Assembly (NCBI GenBank): GCA_046049675.1
Contig: JBJORA010000091.1
Span: 1 to 44,082, forward strand
Source: CAIXQW01 sp046049675
Lineage (GTDB): Bacteria; Bacteroidota; Bacteroidia; Chitinophagales; Chitinophagaceae
Length of the DNA: 44,082 nucleotides
Direction: 5' to 3'
Shown: positions 17,769 to 25,747 of the stretch, piece by piece
Position numbering within the stretch: position 1 is the stretch's first letter
How the letters are laid out: every line of letters begins with the position of its first letter
Notes under the pieces: model-generated
Database searches by the model: none
The model's input: only the letters and a program-made list of their open reading frames with translations
Told to the model about the DNA's origin: nothing
Position numbers and translations under genes: made by a program

Positions 17769-18656
17769 CTACTTCAACACCACATACAGCTTCAGCTTCT
17801 GCCATAGTTCCGGCGAAACACTAGGTAGCGTTGCAATTTCATCTACATTAGCAATACTACCGCCTTGAGTTTTGCGATGCTTGCAAATGCTTAGTGCCAT
17901 GGCTTCGTTGCAGTATGGATGGGCTTTTAGTTCTTGAAAACTTACTGTGTTAAGATTGATGCGTTTCACTACGTTGGTATTGATGCGTAAGTATTTTTTG
18001 CACATCTCAAAATTGTCTGCACTTACGCCTGCTTCTAACACTTGTTGCATGTTTACAAATCCACCAATCTTATTTCTAAACTCGACAAGTTTATGTGCTG
18101 TATAGCTGCCGATACCTGGCAACTTATTTAGTGCAGCAGTGTCGCTTGTATTGAGTTCTACCACAGCTGGTTCTTTTTTCTGCTTATTTATAGCGGCTTT
18201 GCCTTGGGTAGCAATAGTAATATATGGCTCCAATCTCTTAAACTCTTCATCACTCAGTGCGTATATTTTGCCAACATCTGCTTTAGTATAAAACACGACA
18301 CCTGTTTCACGGTATTTGAGAATGCTATTCACCTGCCTTTCACTTAAGCCAAGCGCCAACCATTGTTCTTTTGTAATTGTATTTGGGTCAAAATTAAACG
18401 GCTTTAAGTTGCTGCCATCGCGCACCGTTTTTGCATCATAGCTTGGGTGTGCTTCATCGTAACTGCTATCTAGCGAATTGTAAATTTTACTCAATTGCAC
18501 TTGCTTGTCAGCGCTGATATCATTTTTTAGGATGTATGGCAAGCTATAATTGATAGCAACCACAAGCAGAATGAGGCACAACATGACCATCGCCGAAATA
18601 GCTTCCCAGCGGCGCATACTAAACCTTGCTTCAAGCCAGTAGAGTATATTTTTCAC
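17769..18656 (-). CDS. Membrane-anchored helix-hairpin-helix (ComEA-like) protein
   Basis: The 295-residue protein has one N-terminal transmembrane helix (AMVMLCLILLVVAINYSLPY) and then two or more ComEA-type helix-hairpin-helix units: ELNTSDTAALNKLPGIGSYT near residue 168 and INLNTVSFQELKAHPYCNEA near residue 233. An earlier related motif begins FDPNTITKEQWLALGL at about residue 90. HHH units bind DNA without sequence preference. ComEA proteins bind incoming DNA at the envelope during uptake, but family members in Bacteroidota are not proven to do so. The gene is 57 bases downstream of the sugar kinase gene on the same strand. Confidence 0.83.
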   Translation of the reverse strand: MKNILYWLEARFSMRRWEAISAMVMLCLILLVVAINYSLPYILKNDISADKQVQLSKIYNSLDSSYDEAHPSYDAKTVRDGSNLKPFNFDPNTITKEQWLALGLSERQVNSILKYRETGVVFYTKADVGKIYALSDEEFKRLEPYITIATQGKAAINKQKKEPAVVELNTSDTAALNKLPGIGSYTAHKLVEFRNKIGGFVNMQQVLEAGVSADNFEMCKKYLRINTNVVKRINLNTVSFQELKAHPYCNEAMALSICKHRKTQGGSIANVDEIATLPSVSPELWQKLKLYVVLK

Positions 18657-18713
18657 GCATCAAAAATAATGCATCATCAAAAAAGCAACTAGAAATTTTC
18701 TGGCAGCAATTGC

Positions 18714-19628
18714 CTACACATCAAATGCTACTAGCTTTCTAAACGTATCAACGCGTGCATCTAAATCTTGTTGCGTAATTTCCTTGATACGTTCTGCACC
18801 AAATTTTTCTACGCAGAAACTAGCCATCGCACTACCCATAATGATGGCGGTCTTCATGCTGTCAAAATTCACAACATCAGTCTTTGCAAGATAACCAATA
18901 AAACCACCAGCAAAAGTATCGCCAGCGCCTGTTGGGTCAAATACGTCTGCAAGTGGTAATGCAGCCGCACTAAATATTTTGCCTTCGCCAAATAGCAAAG
19001 CACCATGCTCGCCTTTTTTAATGATAAGGTATTTTGGCCCCATTGCCATTATCTTCTCAGCTGCGCGCACAAGACTGTATTCGCCGCTCAATTGGCGGGC
19101 CTCGCTATCGTTTACCATCAAAAGGTCTACACGTGCAATCACTTGCTGCAATTCCTCCATGGCAATGTCCATCCAAAAATTCATGGTGTCCATAATCACA
19201 AGCTTAGGCTTATGCTTCAGCTGATCCAAAATTTGATTTTGCAACTTTGGCATTAAGTTACCAAGCATTAAATAGCTACAATCTTGATAGCTTTCTGGTA
19301 GCTTAGGGTCAAAACGAGCAAGCACATTTAAGTCTGTTATTAGCGTATCACGGGTGTTCATATCGTTGTGGTAACGACCACTCCAAAAGAAGCTCTTTTC
19401 GTCAGCTACTTGCTCTACACCTTCAAGCACAATGCCACGACGTTCCATCTCGTCTTTTTCTTCTTGTGGAAAATCATAACCTATGATACTAATTTGCTTA
19501 ATTGGCTTAGTAAAATAGCTAGCGCTATACGCTGCGTACATGGCACTGCCGCCAACAATTTTATCCGTTTTGCCAAATGGTGTTTCTATTGCGTCAAAGG
19601 CCATTGTGCCTGCTATTACTAAAGACAT
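18714..19628 (-). CDS. PfkB/ribokinase-family carbohydrate kinase
   Basis: From the ATG at 19628 the product has 304 residues and begins SLVIAGTMAFDAIETPFGKT, as expected for this branch. The glycine-rich region VGGSAMYAA is near the N-terminus. The PfkB signature DPTGAGDTFAGGFIGYLA includes the catalytic Asp of GAGD. The enzyme should phosphorylate a sugar or nucleoside using ATP, with substrate unknown. An in-frame TTG at 19655 would add nine residues but falls on a promoter-like TAACTTTG, so ATG is preferred. Confidence 0.88.
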   Translation of the reverse strand: MSLVIAGTMAFDAIETPFGKTDKIVGGSAMYAAYSASYFTKPIKQISIIGYDFPQEEKDEMERRGIVLEGVEQVADEKSFFWSGRYHNDMNTRDTLITDLNVLARFDPKLPESYQDCSYLMLGNLMPKLQNQILDQLKHKPKLVIMDTMNFWMDIAMEELQQVIARVDLLMVNDSEARQLSGEYSLVRAAEKIMAMGPKYLIIKKGEHGALLFGEGKIFSAAALPLADVFDPTGAGDTFAGGFIGYLAKTDVVNFDSMKTAIIMGSAMASFCVEKFGAERIKEITQQDLDARVDTFRKLVAFDV

Positions 19629-19652
19629 GTGCTGTAAAATATTTTGTGGCGG

Positions 19653-19660
19653 CAAAGTTA
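19653..19660 (-). promoter_or_regulatory. -7 promoter element for the PfkB kinase gene (TAACTTTG)
   Basis: On the minus strand TAACTTTG matches TAnnTTTG, 24 bases before the ATG at 19628. The expected -33 TTTG is not at 19-20 bp spacing; a TTTTG lies about 30 bp away. Confidence 0.45.
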
Positions 19661-19783
19661 GCAGTTATTATACACTTTTATTGTGCTTAGCAAAAGCATT
19701 ACTATAGCCGTGATGCATGTCACATTTACCGCTTATGACGTTCTACTGACCCGATTTATTTGCAGTAATACGTAAATTTGACC

Positions 19784-22306
19784 ATGCATTTAGGAAGGGT
19801 AGTTGCGGGAGTTTTTTTGTTGTGGGTACTAAGCATTAGTGCACTTGCACAAAAAACAGAGTTAGATTTACTTTTAGATACTACAAAGAATTTTTTTACT
19901 GCGCAAGTTGCAGCAGAAGCGTATTTCACGAAGAAAATGCCACCACGCACTACAGCAGAGGTGCCTTATGCCGATAATGAGTACAATCGCTACAAGCGCT
20001 GGGAGTATTATTGGCAAAATCGCATAATGCCCGATGGTTCAATGCCTGACCCACGTGTGCGTCACAAAGTGTATATGCAAGAAAAGAACCGTCGTACTAG
20101 AAGTGGCGGTGGTACATGGAAAAATATTAGCCAAACAACAAGCCTAAGTGGCTATAACGGTATGGGCAGAATTACAAGTGTCGCTTTTCATCCAACAGAG
20201 GTCAATACATTTTACATTAGTGCCCCCAAAGGAGGCGTTTGGAAAACAACAAATGGTGGACAAACATGGCAGGCCAAAGGCGACGAATTGCCAACACTTG
20301 CGGCAGGTAAAGTTGTGGTAGATCCTTTTGCACCAAATACACTTTACCTTACCATGAGCGATAGACCAGGTTGGTGGCAGTATACGATTGGTATTTATAA
20401 AAGTACAAACGGTGGCGACACTTGGTATCCAACAGGCAAAACTTATGCCTATACCGACGAGGTTAGCATGCAGGATTTGCAGATTAGTCCTATTGCACAA
20501 AATACTTTGTTTGCTGCAGCTAGCGACGGCTTATGGAAAAGCACAGACAGCGGCGCCACATGGGCAAAAAAAGCAACTGGCGAATTTCATCAAATAGAAT
20601 TCAAGGTTGGTAATCCGCAAATTATGTTTGCTAGCAAGCACGATTATTGGGGTGTAAGCCAAGTGATGATTAGTTATGATCATGGCGAAACATGGACAGC
20701 AGCAAGCAACTTCAACCATACAAATAATTATATCAAATTGGCGATTTGCCAAAGCGATAGCAACAGCTTGTACGCAACATGCAGTGCAGGAGGTACTAAT
20801 TATCTATACAAAAGTACAGACGGTGGTTTGTCTTACACATTAGTAAGTAACAATATGCCTAGTCACGATTATTTTATTGTGTCACCAAATAATAGTAACA
20901 AAATTTACAGCGGAGAAGTGGTTGTGAAGGAAAGTATAGATGGTGGTCAAAATTTCTTAGCAACTACACACTGGTACAATAACGGCGTGCTGCCTACTGT
21001 GCATGCAGATGTGCGTTATCTTGGCTACAATCCACTTACGCCCAATGTGATTTGGCATTGCAACGATGGCGGATTGTATACGTATAACGAAGCTACAGAC
21101 ACTTGGCAAGATTTAAGTGACGGATTAATTATTACGCAGTTTTATAAGCTTGCATGTGCCCAAGATGATACAATGTATGTAATTGGCGGCACACAAGATA
21201 ATGGTGGAAGACAGCGCATTAGTGCCACGCAATGGACGGCAACTAATGGTGGAGATGCTATGCAACAAGCTGTTAGCCGCGATGACGAGCAAACGATTTA
21301 CACAACATATGTAGATGGCCAATTGTACCGTAGTAGAGATAGATGGAACAATGATACCTACTACGATATTACACCTGATCCAAATGATGGCGGTGCTTGG
21401 GTTGCACCATACGAATTATCACCGGTAGATAATACAACTATTTTTGCAGGCTATAGCGATGTGTATCGTAGCGATGCCGAGGGCGATGGTTGGAGTAATA
21501 TAAGTACAAACCTCACTGGCAATAATAATACCAATTTGCGCCACATGGCCTTATGTAAAGCTAACCGCGATATGGTATTTGCAGCTACAACAAATCGATT
21601 ATTTATTACACGCAACAACGGTGCAAATTGGCAGCAACTTGGTGTAAGTAATAATGTTACAGACGAGCAGGTGAGCGGACTAGCTATTCATCCATACAAT
21701 ACACAAATAACTTATTATACCAAAGGTGGATACAATGGCACGCGCAAGGTAATGCGCAGCAGCAATGGTGGTACATCCTATGTAGATGTAAGTTACAATC
21801 TGCCTGCAATGCCTGTCAACTGCATATTTATTGATGAAGAAAGCGATAGCAGCAATGTAGAAATTTACATCGCAACAGATGTGGGCGTTTACTTTAAGAA
21901 AGACCAAGATACACAATGGCAATATTGGGGCACGGGATTGCCAAATACTGAGTGTAGCGACTTAGCCATCAATTATAAAACAGGGAAATTGTACGTTAGC
22001 ACTTACGGAAGAGGTATTTGGGAAGCAAAAATTAATCGCGAAATTATTGCTACACCGCCAGCATCTGTTACGACAGTTGTAGAGCCTACAATAAATATAA
22101 GTTTGCAAGGCCGCACATTACAACTAACGCAAGAAGCACAACTTACAAGCAAGCTAGTACTAACCGATGGCGCGGGCAAACAACTAGCCGCTATTAATAT
22201 TGTAGGTGCACAACAAATAGATTTAAGCAACTATGCTAATGGCATTTATTTTGTAACGACATATACGAATGGGGTGAAGAAGAGTAAGAAGATTTGCCTT
22301 AAATAA
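19784..22306 (+). CDS. Secreted Asp-box (BNR/sortilin-like) propeller protein with T9SS tail
   Basis: The product has 840 residues from the ATG at 19784, with signal peptide HLGRVVAGVFLLWVLSISAL before AQKTE. The body holds many Asp-box repeats of the S-x-D/N-x-G-x-x-W type, such as TTNGGQTWQ, STNGGDTWY, STDSGATWA, YDHGETWT, NNGANW and SSNGGTSY, indicating a beta-propeller like sortilin/Vps10 or sialidase-type glycan-binding proteins. No sialidase catalytic site is evident. The last ~65 residues form a short T9SS-type domain (LSNYANGIYFVT...KKICLK) without a YPNP motif. It is probably a secreted or surface glycan- or protein-binding protein. The TTG at 19778 is rejected as start. Confidence 0.85.
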   Translation: MHLGRVVAGVFLLWVLSISALAQKTELDLLLDTTKNFFTAQVAAEAYFTKKMPPRTTAEVPYADNEYNRYKRWEYYWQNRIMPDGSMPDPRVRHKVYMQEKNRRTRSGGGTWKNISQTTSLSGYNGMGRITSVAFHPTEVNTFYISAPKGGVWKTTNGGQTWQAKGDELPTLAAGKVVVDPFAPNTLYLTMSDRPGWWQYTIGIYKSTNGGDTWYPTGKTYAYTDEVSMQDLQISPIAQNTLFAAASDGLWKSTDSGATWAKKATGEFHQIEFKVGNPQIMFASKHDYWGVSQVMISYDHGETWTAASNFNHTNNYIKLAICQSDSNSLYATCSAGGTNYLYKSTDGGLSYTLVSNNMPSHDYFIVSPNNSNKIYSGEVVVKESIDGGQNFLATTHWYNNGVLPTVHADVRYLGYNPLTPNVIWHCNDGGLYTYNEATDTWQDLSDGLIITQFYKLACAQDDTMYVIGGTQDNGGRQRISATQWTATNGGDAMQQAVSRDDEQTIYTTYVDGQLYRSRDRWNNDTYYDITPDPNDGGAWVAPYELSPVDNTTIFAGYSDVYRSDAEGDGWSNISTNLTGNNNTNLRHMALCKANRDMVFAATTNRLFITRNNGANWQQLGVSNNVTDEQVSGLAIHPYNTQITYYTKGGYNGTRKVMRSSNGGTSYVDVSYNLPAMPVNCIFIDEESDSSNVEIYIATDVGVYFKKDQDTQWQYWGTGLPNTECSDLAINYKTGKLYVSTYGRGIWEAKINREIIATPPASVTTVVEPTINISLQGRTLQLTQEAQLTSKLVLTDGAGKQLAAINIVGAQQIDLSNYANGIYFVTTYTNGVKKSKKICLK

Positions 22307-22308
22307 TT

Positions 22309-22336
22309 GATAATGGATAATGGAAAATGGATAATG
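22309..22336 (+). repeat. Heptamer tandem repeat (GATAATG x4)
   Basis: Four consecutive 7-base units (GATAATG, GATAATG, GAAAATG, GATAATG) begin 3 bases after the propeller-gene stop. Such arrays recur in intergenic DNA of Bacteroidota and other phyla. No function is evident. Confidence 0.8.
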
Positions 22337-22418
22337 TGGCTTCGCCATTGCGAGAGTTTTCAGTATCATAATTTTTCTCTTTTCCTTAGTGACAATTAAT
22401 TATTACTAATACCTGCCG

Positions 22419-22468
22419 ATACAACAATACAACAATGCAACAATAGAACAATATAACAATACAGCAAT
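22419..22468 (+). repeat. Octamer tandem repeat (CAATACAA-like, about 6 copies)
   Basis: The array reads as CAATACAA, CAATGCAA, CAATAGAA, CAATATAA, CAATACAG with partial units at each end. It runs into the expected start position of the HAD phosphatase gene. An 8-base unit is not a multiple of three, so copy-number change would shift any frame read through it. Confidence 0.85.
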
Positions 22469-23168
22469 TCACCCCTACACACACATATTCTGGGATTTAG
22501 ACCACACCCTTTGGGATTTTGAAACAAATAGTGTTGCAAGTCTTAAGCTATTGTACAATTATTACAAACTTGAAGAGCTTGGTATTGCAGACTTTGAGGA
22601 TTTCAATATTGTGTATCACGAAATCAATGACAAGCTTTGGGATAGATTTCGCAAAGGCTTTATATCGCGTACAGAAATGCGCTGGAAAAGAATGTACAAA
22701 ACCTTGCTGCATTATAAAGTACCCAACGAACCTCTGGCAAAGGACATGGGCGAGCGCTATCTTGATTACTTACCACAGCAAACGCATCTGATGCCGCACG
22801 CAGTGGCAATTTTGGAACACTGTCGCAGCAAAGGCTTCGAACAACACATCATCACCAATGGTTTTGAAGCCACCCAATGGCAGAAAATGCGCAACAGTGG
22901 CATTGATGGGTTTTTCAATAAGGTTATTACGAGCGAGGCAGCTATGGCGTTAAAGCCAAAGCCAGAAATCTACGCGTATGCATTACAGCACACAGGTGCA
23001 TCCTTGCAGAGCAGCATTATGATAGGCGATGCGCTTGCGGTTGATGTAAAAGGCGCAATGGACTATGGCATGGCTGCAATTTGGTTTAATCCTGCTGGTA
23101 TTGCCGATGCGTCAGAGCCACGCACCTACGAAGTACATAGCCTAGACGAGCTTTTTGAGATATTATAG
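22467..23168 (+). CDS. YjjG-family HAD phosphatase without a normal start codon
   Basis: The encoded protein has all HAD motifs: motif I DLDHT (WDLDHTLWDFETN at about residues 9-21), motif II Thr in IITNG, the Lys in LKPKPEIYAY and motif IV GDALAVD. WDLDHTLWDFETN and the ~233-residue length indicate the YjjG-type noncanonical pyrimidine nucleotidase group. The frame is open back to a stop at 22407, but no ATG, GTG or TTG precedes motif I; the first TTG (22551) lies after it and would delete the catalytic aspartates. An ATT at 22467 sits exactly where homologues have their Met, so I place the start there tentatively. The gene may use a rare ATT start, or its start may have been lost by mutation or repeat change. 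Confidence 0.75.
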   Translation: MHPYTHIFWDLDHTLWDFETNSVASLKLLYNYYKLEELGIADFEDFNIVYHEINDKLWDRFRKGFISRTEMRWKRMYKTLLHYKVPNEPLAKDMGERYLDYLPQQTHLMPHAVAILEHCRSKGFEQHIITNGFEATQWQKMRNSGIDGFFNKVITSEAAMALKPKPEIYAYALQHTGASLQSSIMIGDALAVDVKGAMDYGMAAIWFNPAGIADASEPRTYEVHSLDELFEIL

Positions 23169-23249
23169 CACTTTTACTATTACTTTCGGCATCAAAATAG
23201 TTCAAGCAATTTTCCGAATAGAAAATCTATTGGTATAACTTCGCCTTTC

Positions 23250-24308
23250 ATGGCATCGGATGCTAAAACGATATTGATTACAGGTGGTGCAGGCTTTATT
23301 GGCTCGCATCTAGTTAGGCATTTTGTGCAAAAATACCCTCATTACAAAATTGTAAACTACGATGCCTTAACCTACGCGGGCAACTTGGCAAATCTTGCAG
23401 ATGTTCAGCAAAGCGCAAACTACCACTTTGTAAAAGGCGATATCTGCGACACGGAACAACTGCACGATACTTTTGTGCTGCATGGCGTAACACACGTATT
23501 GCATTGCGCTGCCGAAAGCCATGTAGATAGAAGTATAAGCAACCCGCTCGCCTTTGTACAAACCAATGTTGTTGGCACCGTAACCTTGCTAAATGCATGC
23601 CGCCATTTTTGGACTAAAGATGGCACACACTTGTTTTACCATATTAGCACAGATGAAGTATACGGTAGTTTAGGCGATACAGGTTTGTTTACCGAGCAAA
23701 CAAGTTACGACCCGCATAGCCCCTATAGTGCAAGCAAAGCAAGTAGCGATCATTTTGTGCGCGCTTATGCCGATACATATCAACTGCCTGTTGTAATTAG
23801 TAATTGTAGTAATAACTACGGGCCGTATCAATTTCCAGAAAAACTATTACCACTTTGCATCAATAATATTGTACACAACAAACCATTACCAATATATGGC
23901 AAGGGCGAAAACGTGCGCGATTGGCTATTCGTGCAAGACCATGTTGAAGCCATTGATAAAATTTTTCACGCAGGTAAGCATGGTGAGACTTATAACATCG
24001 GCGGTCACAACGAATGGAAAAATATTGATGTGGTGAAATTGCTTTGCAAGATCATGGATACAAAACTTGGCCGTGATGCAGGGAGCAACGAGAAATTAAT
24101 TACATACGTAACTGATAGGGCAGGACACGATATGCGTTACGCCATAGATGCCAGCAAAGTAGCAACACAACTAGGTTGGAAACCACGCTATACATTTGAG
24201 CAAGGCTTAGCAGAAACGGTAGATTGGTATTTGGCCAACGAGGCTTGGCTGGCACAAATTACAAGTGGCGATTATCAGCATTACTATCAACAGCAATACA
24301 CAAGATAA
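23250..24308 (+). CDS. rfbB: dTDP-glucose 4,6-dehydratase
   Basis: The 352-residue extended SDR enzyme starts MASDAKTILITGGAGFIGSH (NAD-binding GxxGxxG). It has the STDEVYGSLGD active-site loop, the YSASKAS catalytic Tyr-Lys pair, and the substrate region NNYGPYQFPEKLLP. It converts dTDP-glucose to dTDP-4-keto-6-deoxyglucose in dTDP-sugar synthesis in the cytoplasm. rfbC starts 3 bases after its stop and rfbA follows, a compact BCA operon. A near-consensus -7 element (TAACTTCG, one mismatch) lies at 23236-23243. Confidence 0.95.
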   Translation: MASDAKTILITGGAGFIGSHLVRHFVQKYPHYKIVNYDALTYAGNLANLADVQQSANYHFVKGDICDTEQLHDTFVLHGVTHVLHCAAESHVDRSISNPLAFVQTNVVGTVTLLNACRHFWTKDGTHLFYHISTDEVYGSLGDTGLFTEQTSYDPHSPYSASKASSDHFVRAYADTYQLPVVISNCSNNYGPYQFPEKLLPLCINNIVHNKPLPIYGKGENVRDWLFVQDHVEAIDKIFHAGKHGETYNIGGHNEWKNIDVVKLLCKIMDTKLGRDAGSNEKLITYVTDRAGHDMRYAIDASKVATQLGWKPRYTFEQGLAETVDWYLANEAWLAQITSGDYQHYYQQQYTR

Positions 24309-24311
24309 AGC

Positions 24312-24863
24312 GTGACATTTACACCATTAGACATAGAAGGATCTTACCTCATAACGCCGCAGGTTTTTGGCGACGAACGGGGATATTTTTTCGAACGATT
24401 TAGCGCAAGAGCTTTTGAGGAGGCTACAGGTATAAGAGCAACATTTGTTCAAGACAATGAAAGTATGAGCAATAAAGGTGTTGTGCGTGGTTTGCATATG
24501 CAAACTGGCGAAATGGCGCAGGCTAAACTAGTAGCAGTGCCAAAAGGTGCCGTAAATGATATTATTGTAGACGTTCGTCCGCAATCGCCAACTTACCTAC
24601 AGCATATTGTGGTGCCGTTAAATGAACAAAACAAGCATATGCTGTACATCCCTACAGGGTGTGTACATGGCTTTGAAACATTAGAAGACAATACTATTTT
24701 TCAATACAAATGCAGTAATTATTACAGCAAATCCCACGAGGCAGGTATTAATTTGTTTGATAAACAACTCGCTATTGAGTTTGCCTTTCACAGGCAGGCG
24801 ATGATAGTAAGCGAAAAAGACCAAGCCTTGCCGTTGTTAAAGGACTTTGTACTTACTCTCTAA
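24312..24863 (+). CDS. rfbC: dTDP-4-dehydrorhamnose 3,5-epimerase
   Basis: The 183-residue cupin matches RmlC: GDERGYFFERFS, FVQDNESMSNKGVVRGLHMQ with the catalytic His, then VDVRPQSPTY and YIPTGCVHGFETLEDN. The enzyme epimerises C3 and C5 of dTDP-4-keto-6-deoxyglucose. The start is a GTG 3 bases after the rfbB stop; no ATG is available before the conserved N-terminus. It lies between rfbB and rfbA in the same operon. Confidence 0.95.
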   Translation: MTFTPLDIEGSYLITPQVFGDERGYFFERFSARAFEEATGIRATFVQDNESMSNKGVVRGLHMQTGEMAQAKLVAVPKGAVNDIIVDVRPQSPTYLQHIVVPLNEQNKHMLYIPTGCVHGFETLEDNTIFQYKCSNYYSKSHEAGINLFDKQLAIEFAFHRQAMIVSEKDQALPLLKDFVLTL

Positions 24864-24877
24864 AAAATTACAGAACA

Positions 24878-25738
24878 ATGAAAGGAATTATTTTAGCCGG
24901 CGGAAGTGGTACACGTTTATATCCTATTACCATGGCTATTAGCAAGCAGTTGATGCCTATTTACGATAAGCCAATGGTGTACTATCCTATCAGTACACTG
25001 ATGCTTAGTGGCATTAAAGATATACTCATCATCAGCACGCCTACTGACTTACCGATGTTTGAAAAACTTTTGGGCAATGGTGCACAGTGGGGCGTGAGTT
25101 TTTCTTATCAAGTGCAAGAAGTGCCCAACGGTTTGGCACAGGCATTTGTTTTGGGTGCTGACTTTATTGGCAAAGACAAGGTAAGTTTAATTCTAGGCGA
25201 CAATATCTTTTATGGCGCTGGTTTAAGCAAAACATTACAAGCCTGTGTAAATGTAGATGGCGGAATTGTATTTGCCTACCAAGTACAAGACCCTGAGCGC
25301 TATGGCGTGGTAGAATTTGACAAAGACTATAATGCCATTAGTATTGAAGAAAAACCACAAGCCCCAAAAAGCAATTATGCAGTGCCTGGTCTTTATTACT
25401 ACGACAATAGCGTGGTAGACATAGCAAAAAACATTGCACCAAGTCCGCGCGGCGAGTACGAAATTACTGACGTAAACAAGTACTATCTACAGCAGCAAAA
25501 ATTGCGCGTTGCCGTAATGAACCGCGGTACTGCGTGGTTAGATACCGGTACATTTGACAGCATGATGCAGGCAAGTCAGTTTATACAAGTCATTGAAAAT
25601 CGTCAGGGCCTCAAGCTAGGCTGCCCAGAAGAAATCGCGTACCGTATGGGCTTTATCACTGCCGAGCATTTATTGCGCATAGCAGAGCCGCTAAGAAAGA
25701 GTGGCTATGGCGAGTATTTGGTAAGGTTGGTGAAGTAG
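24878..25738 (+). CDS. rfbA: Glucose-1-phosphate thymidylyltransferase
   Basis: The 286-residue nucleotidyltransferase has the RmlA signature GGSGTRLYPIT and MPIYDKPMVYYPISTLM at the N-terminus, ILGDNIFYG with the catalytic metal Asp, and EEKPQAPKSNYAVPGLYYYD. It makes dTDP-glucose from dTTP and glucose-1-phosphate, the first step of the pathway whose next enzymes are encoded just upstream. It is the last gene of the BCA unit and converges with wbpI, with only 9 bases between stops and no recognisable terminator. Confidence 0.96.
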   Translation: MKGIILAGGSGTRLYPITMAISKQLMPIYDKPMVYYPISTLMLSGIKDILIISTPTDLPMFEKLLGNGAQWGVSFSYQVQEVPNGLAQAFVLGADFIGKDKVSLILGDNIFYGAGLSKTLQACVNVDGGIVFAYQVQDPERYGVVEFDKDYNAISIEEKPQAPKSNYAVPGLYYYDNSVVDIAKNIAPSPRGEYEITDVNKYYLQQQKLRVAVMNRGTAWLDTGTFDSMMQASQFIQVIENRQGLKLGCPEEIAYRMGFITAEHLLRIAEPLRKSGYGEYLVRLVK

Positions 25739-25747
25739 ACTTTTATA

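Noticed and set aside
19773..19780. TAAATTTG as promoter for the propeller gene
   Set aside because: It fits TAnnTTTG but ends only 3 bases before the ATG at 19784, so transcription would begin inside the coding region. A weaker TTTATTTG at 19755-19762 is better placed but lacks the TA at the right position.
19778..22306. Sialidase call for the Asp-box protein
   Set aside because: Asp-boxes are present, but I see no FRIP motif or catalytic Arg triad; the pattern fits a sortilin/BNR-type propeller better.
22309..22468. CRISPR array
   Set aside because: Units are 7-8 bases with no spacers and no cas genes nearby.
22551..23168. HAD gene starting at TTG 22551
   Set aside because: This start would remove motif I with both catalytic aspartates, although the upstream frame encodes it intact.
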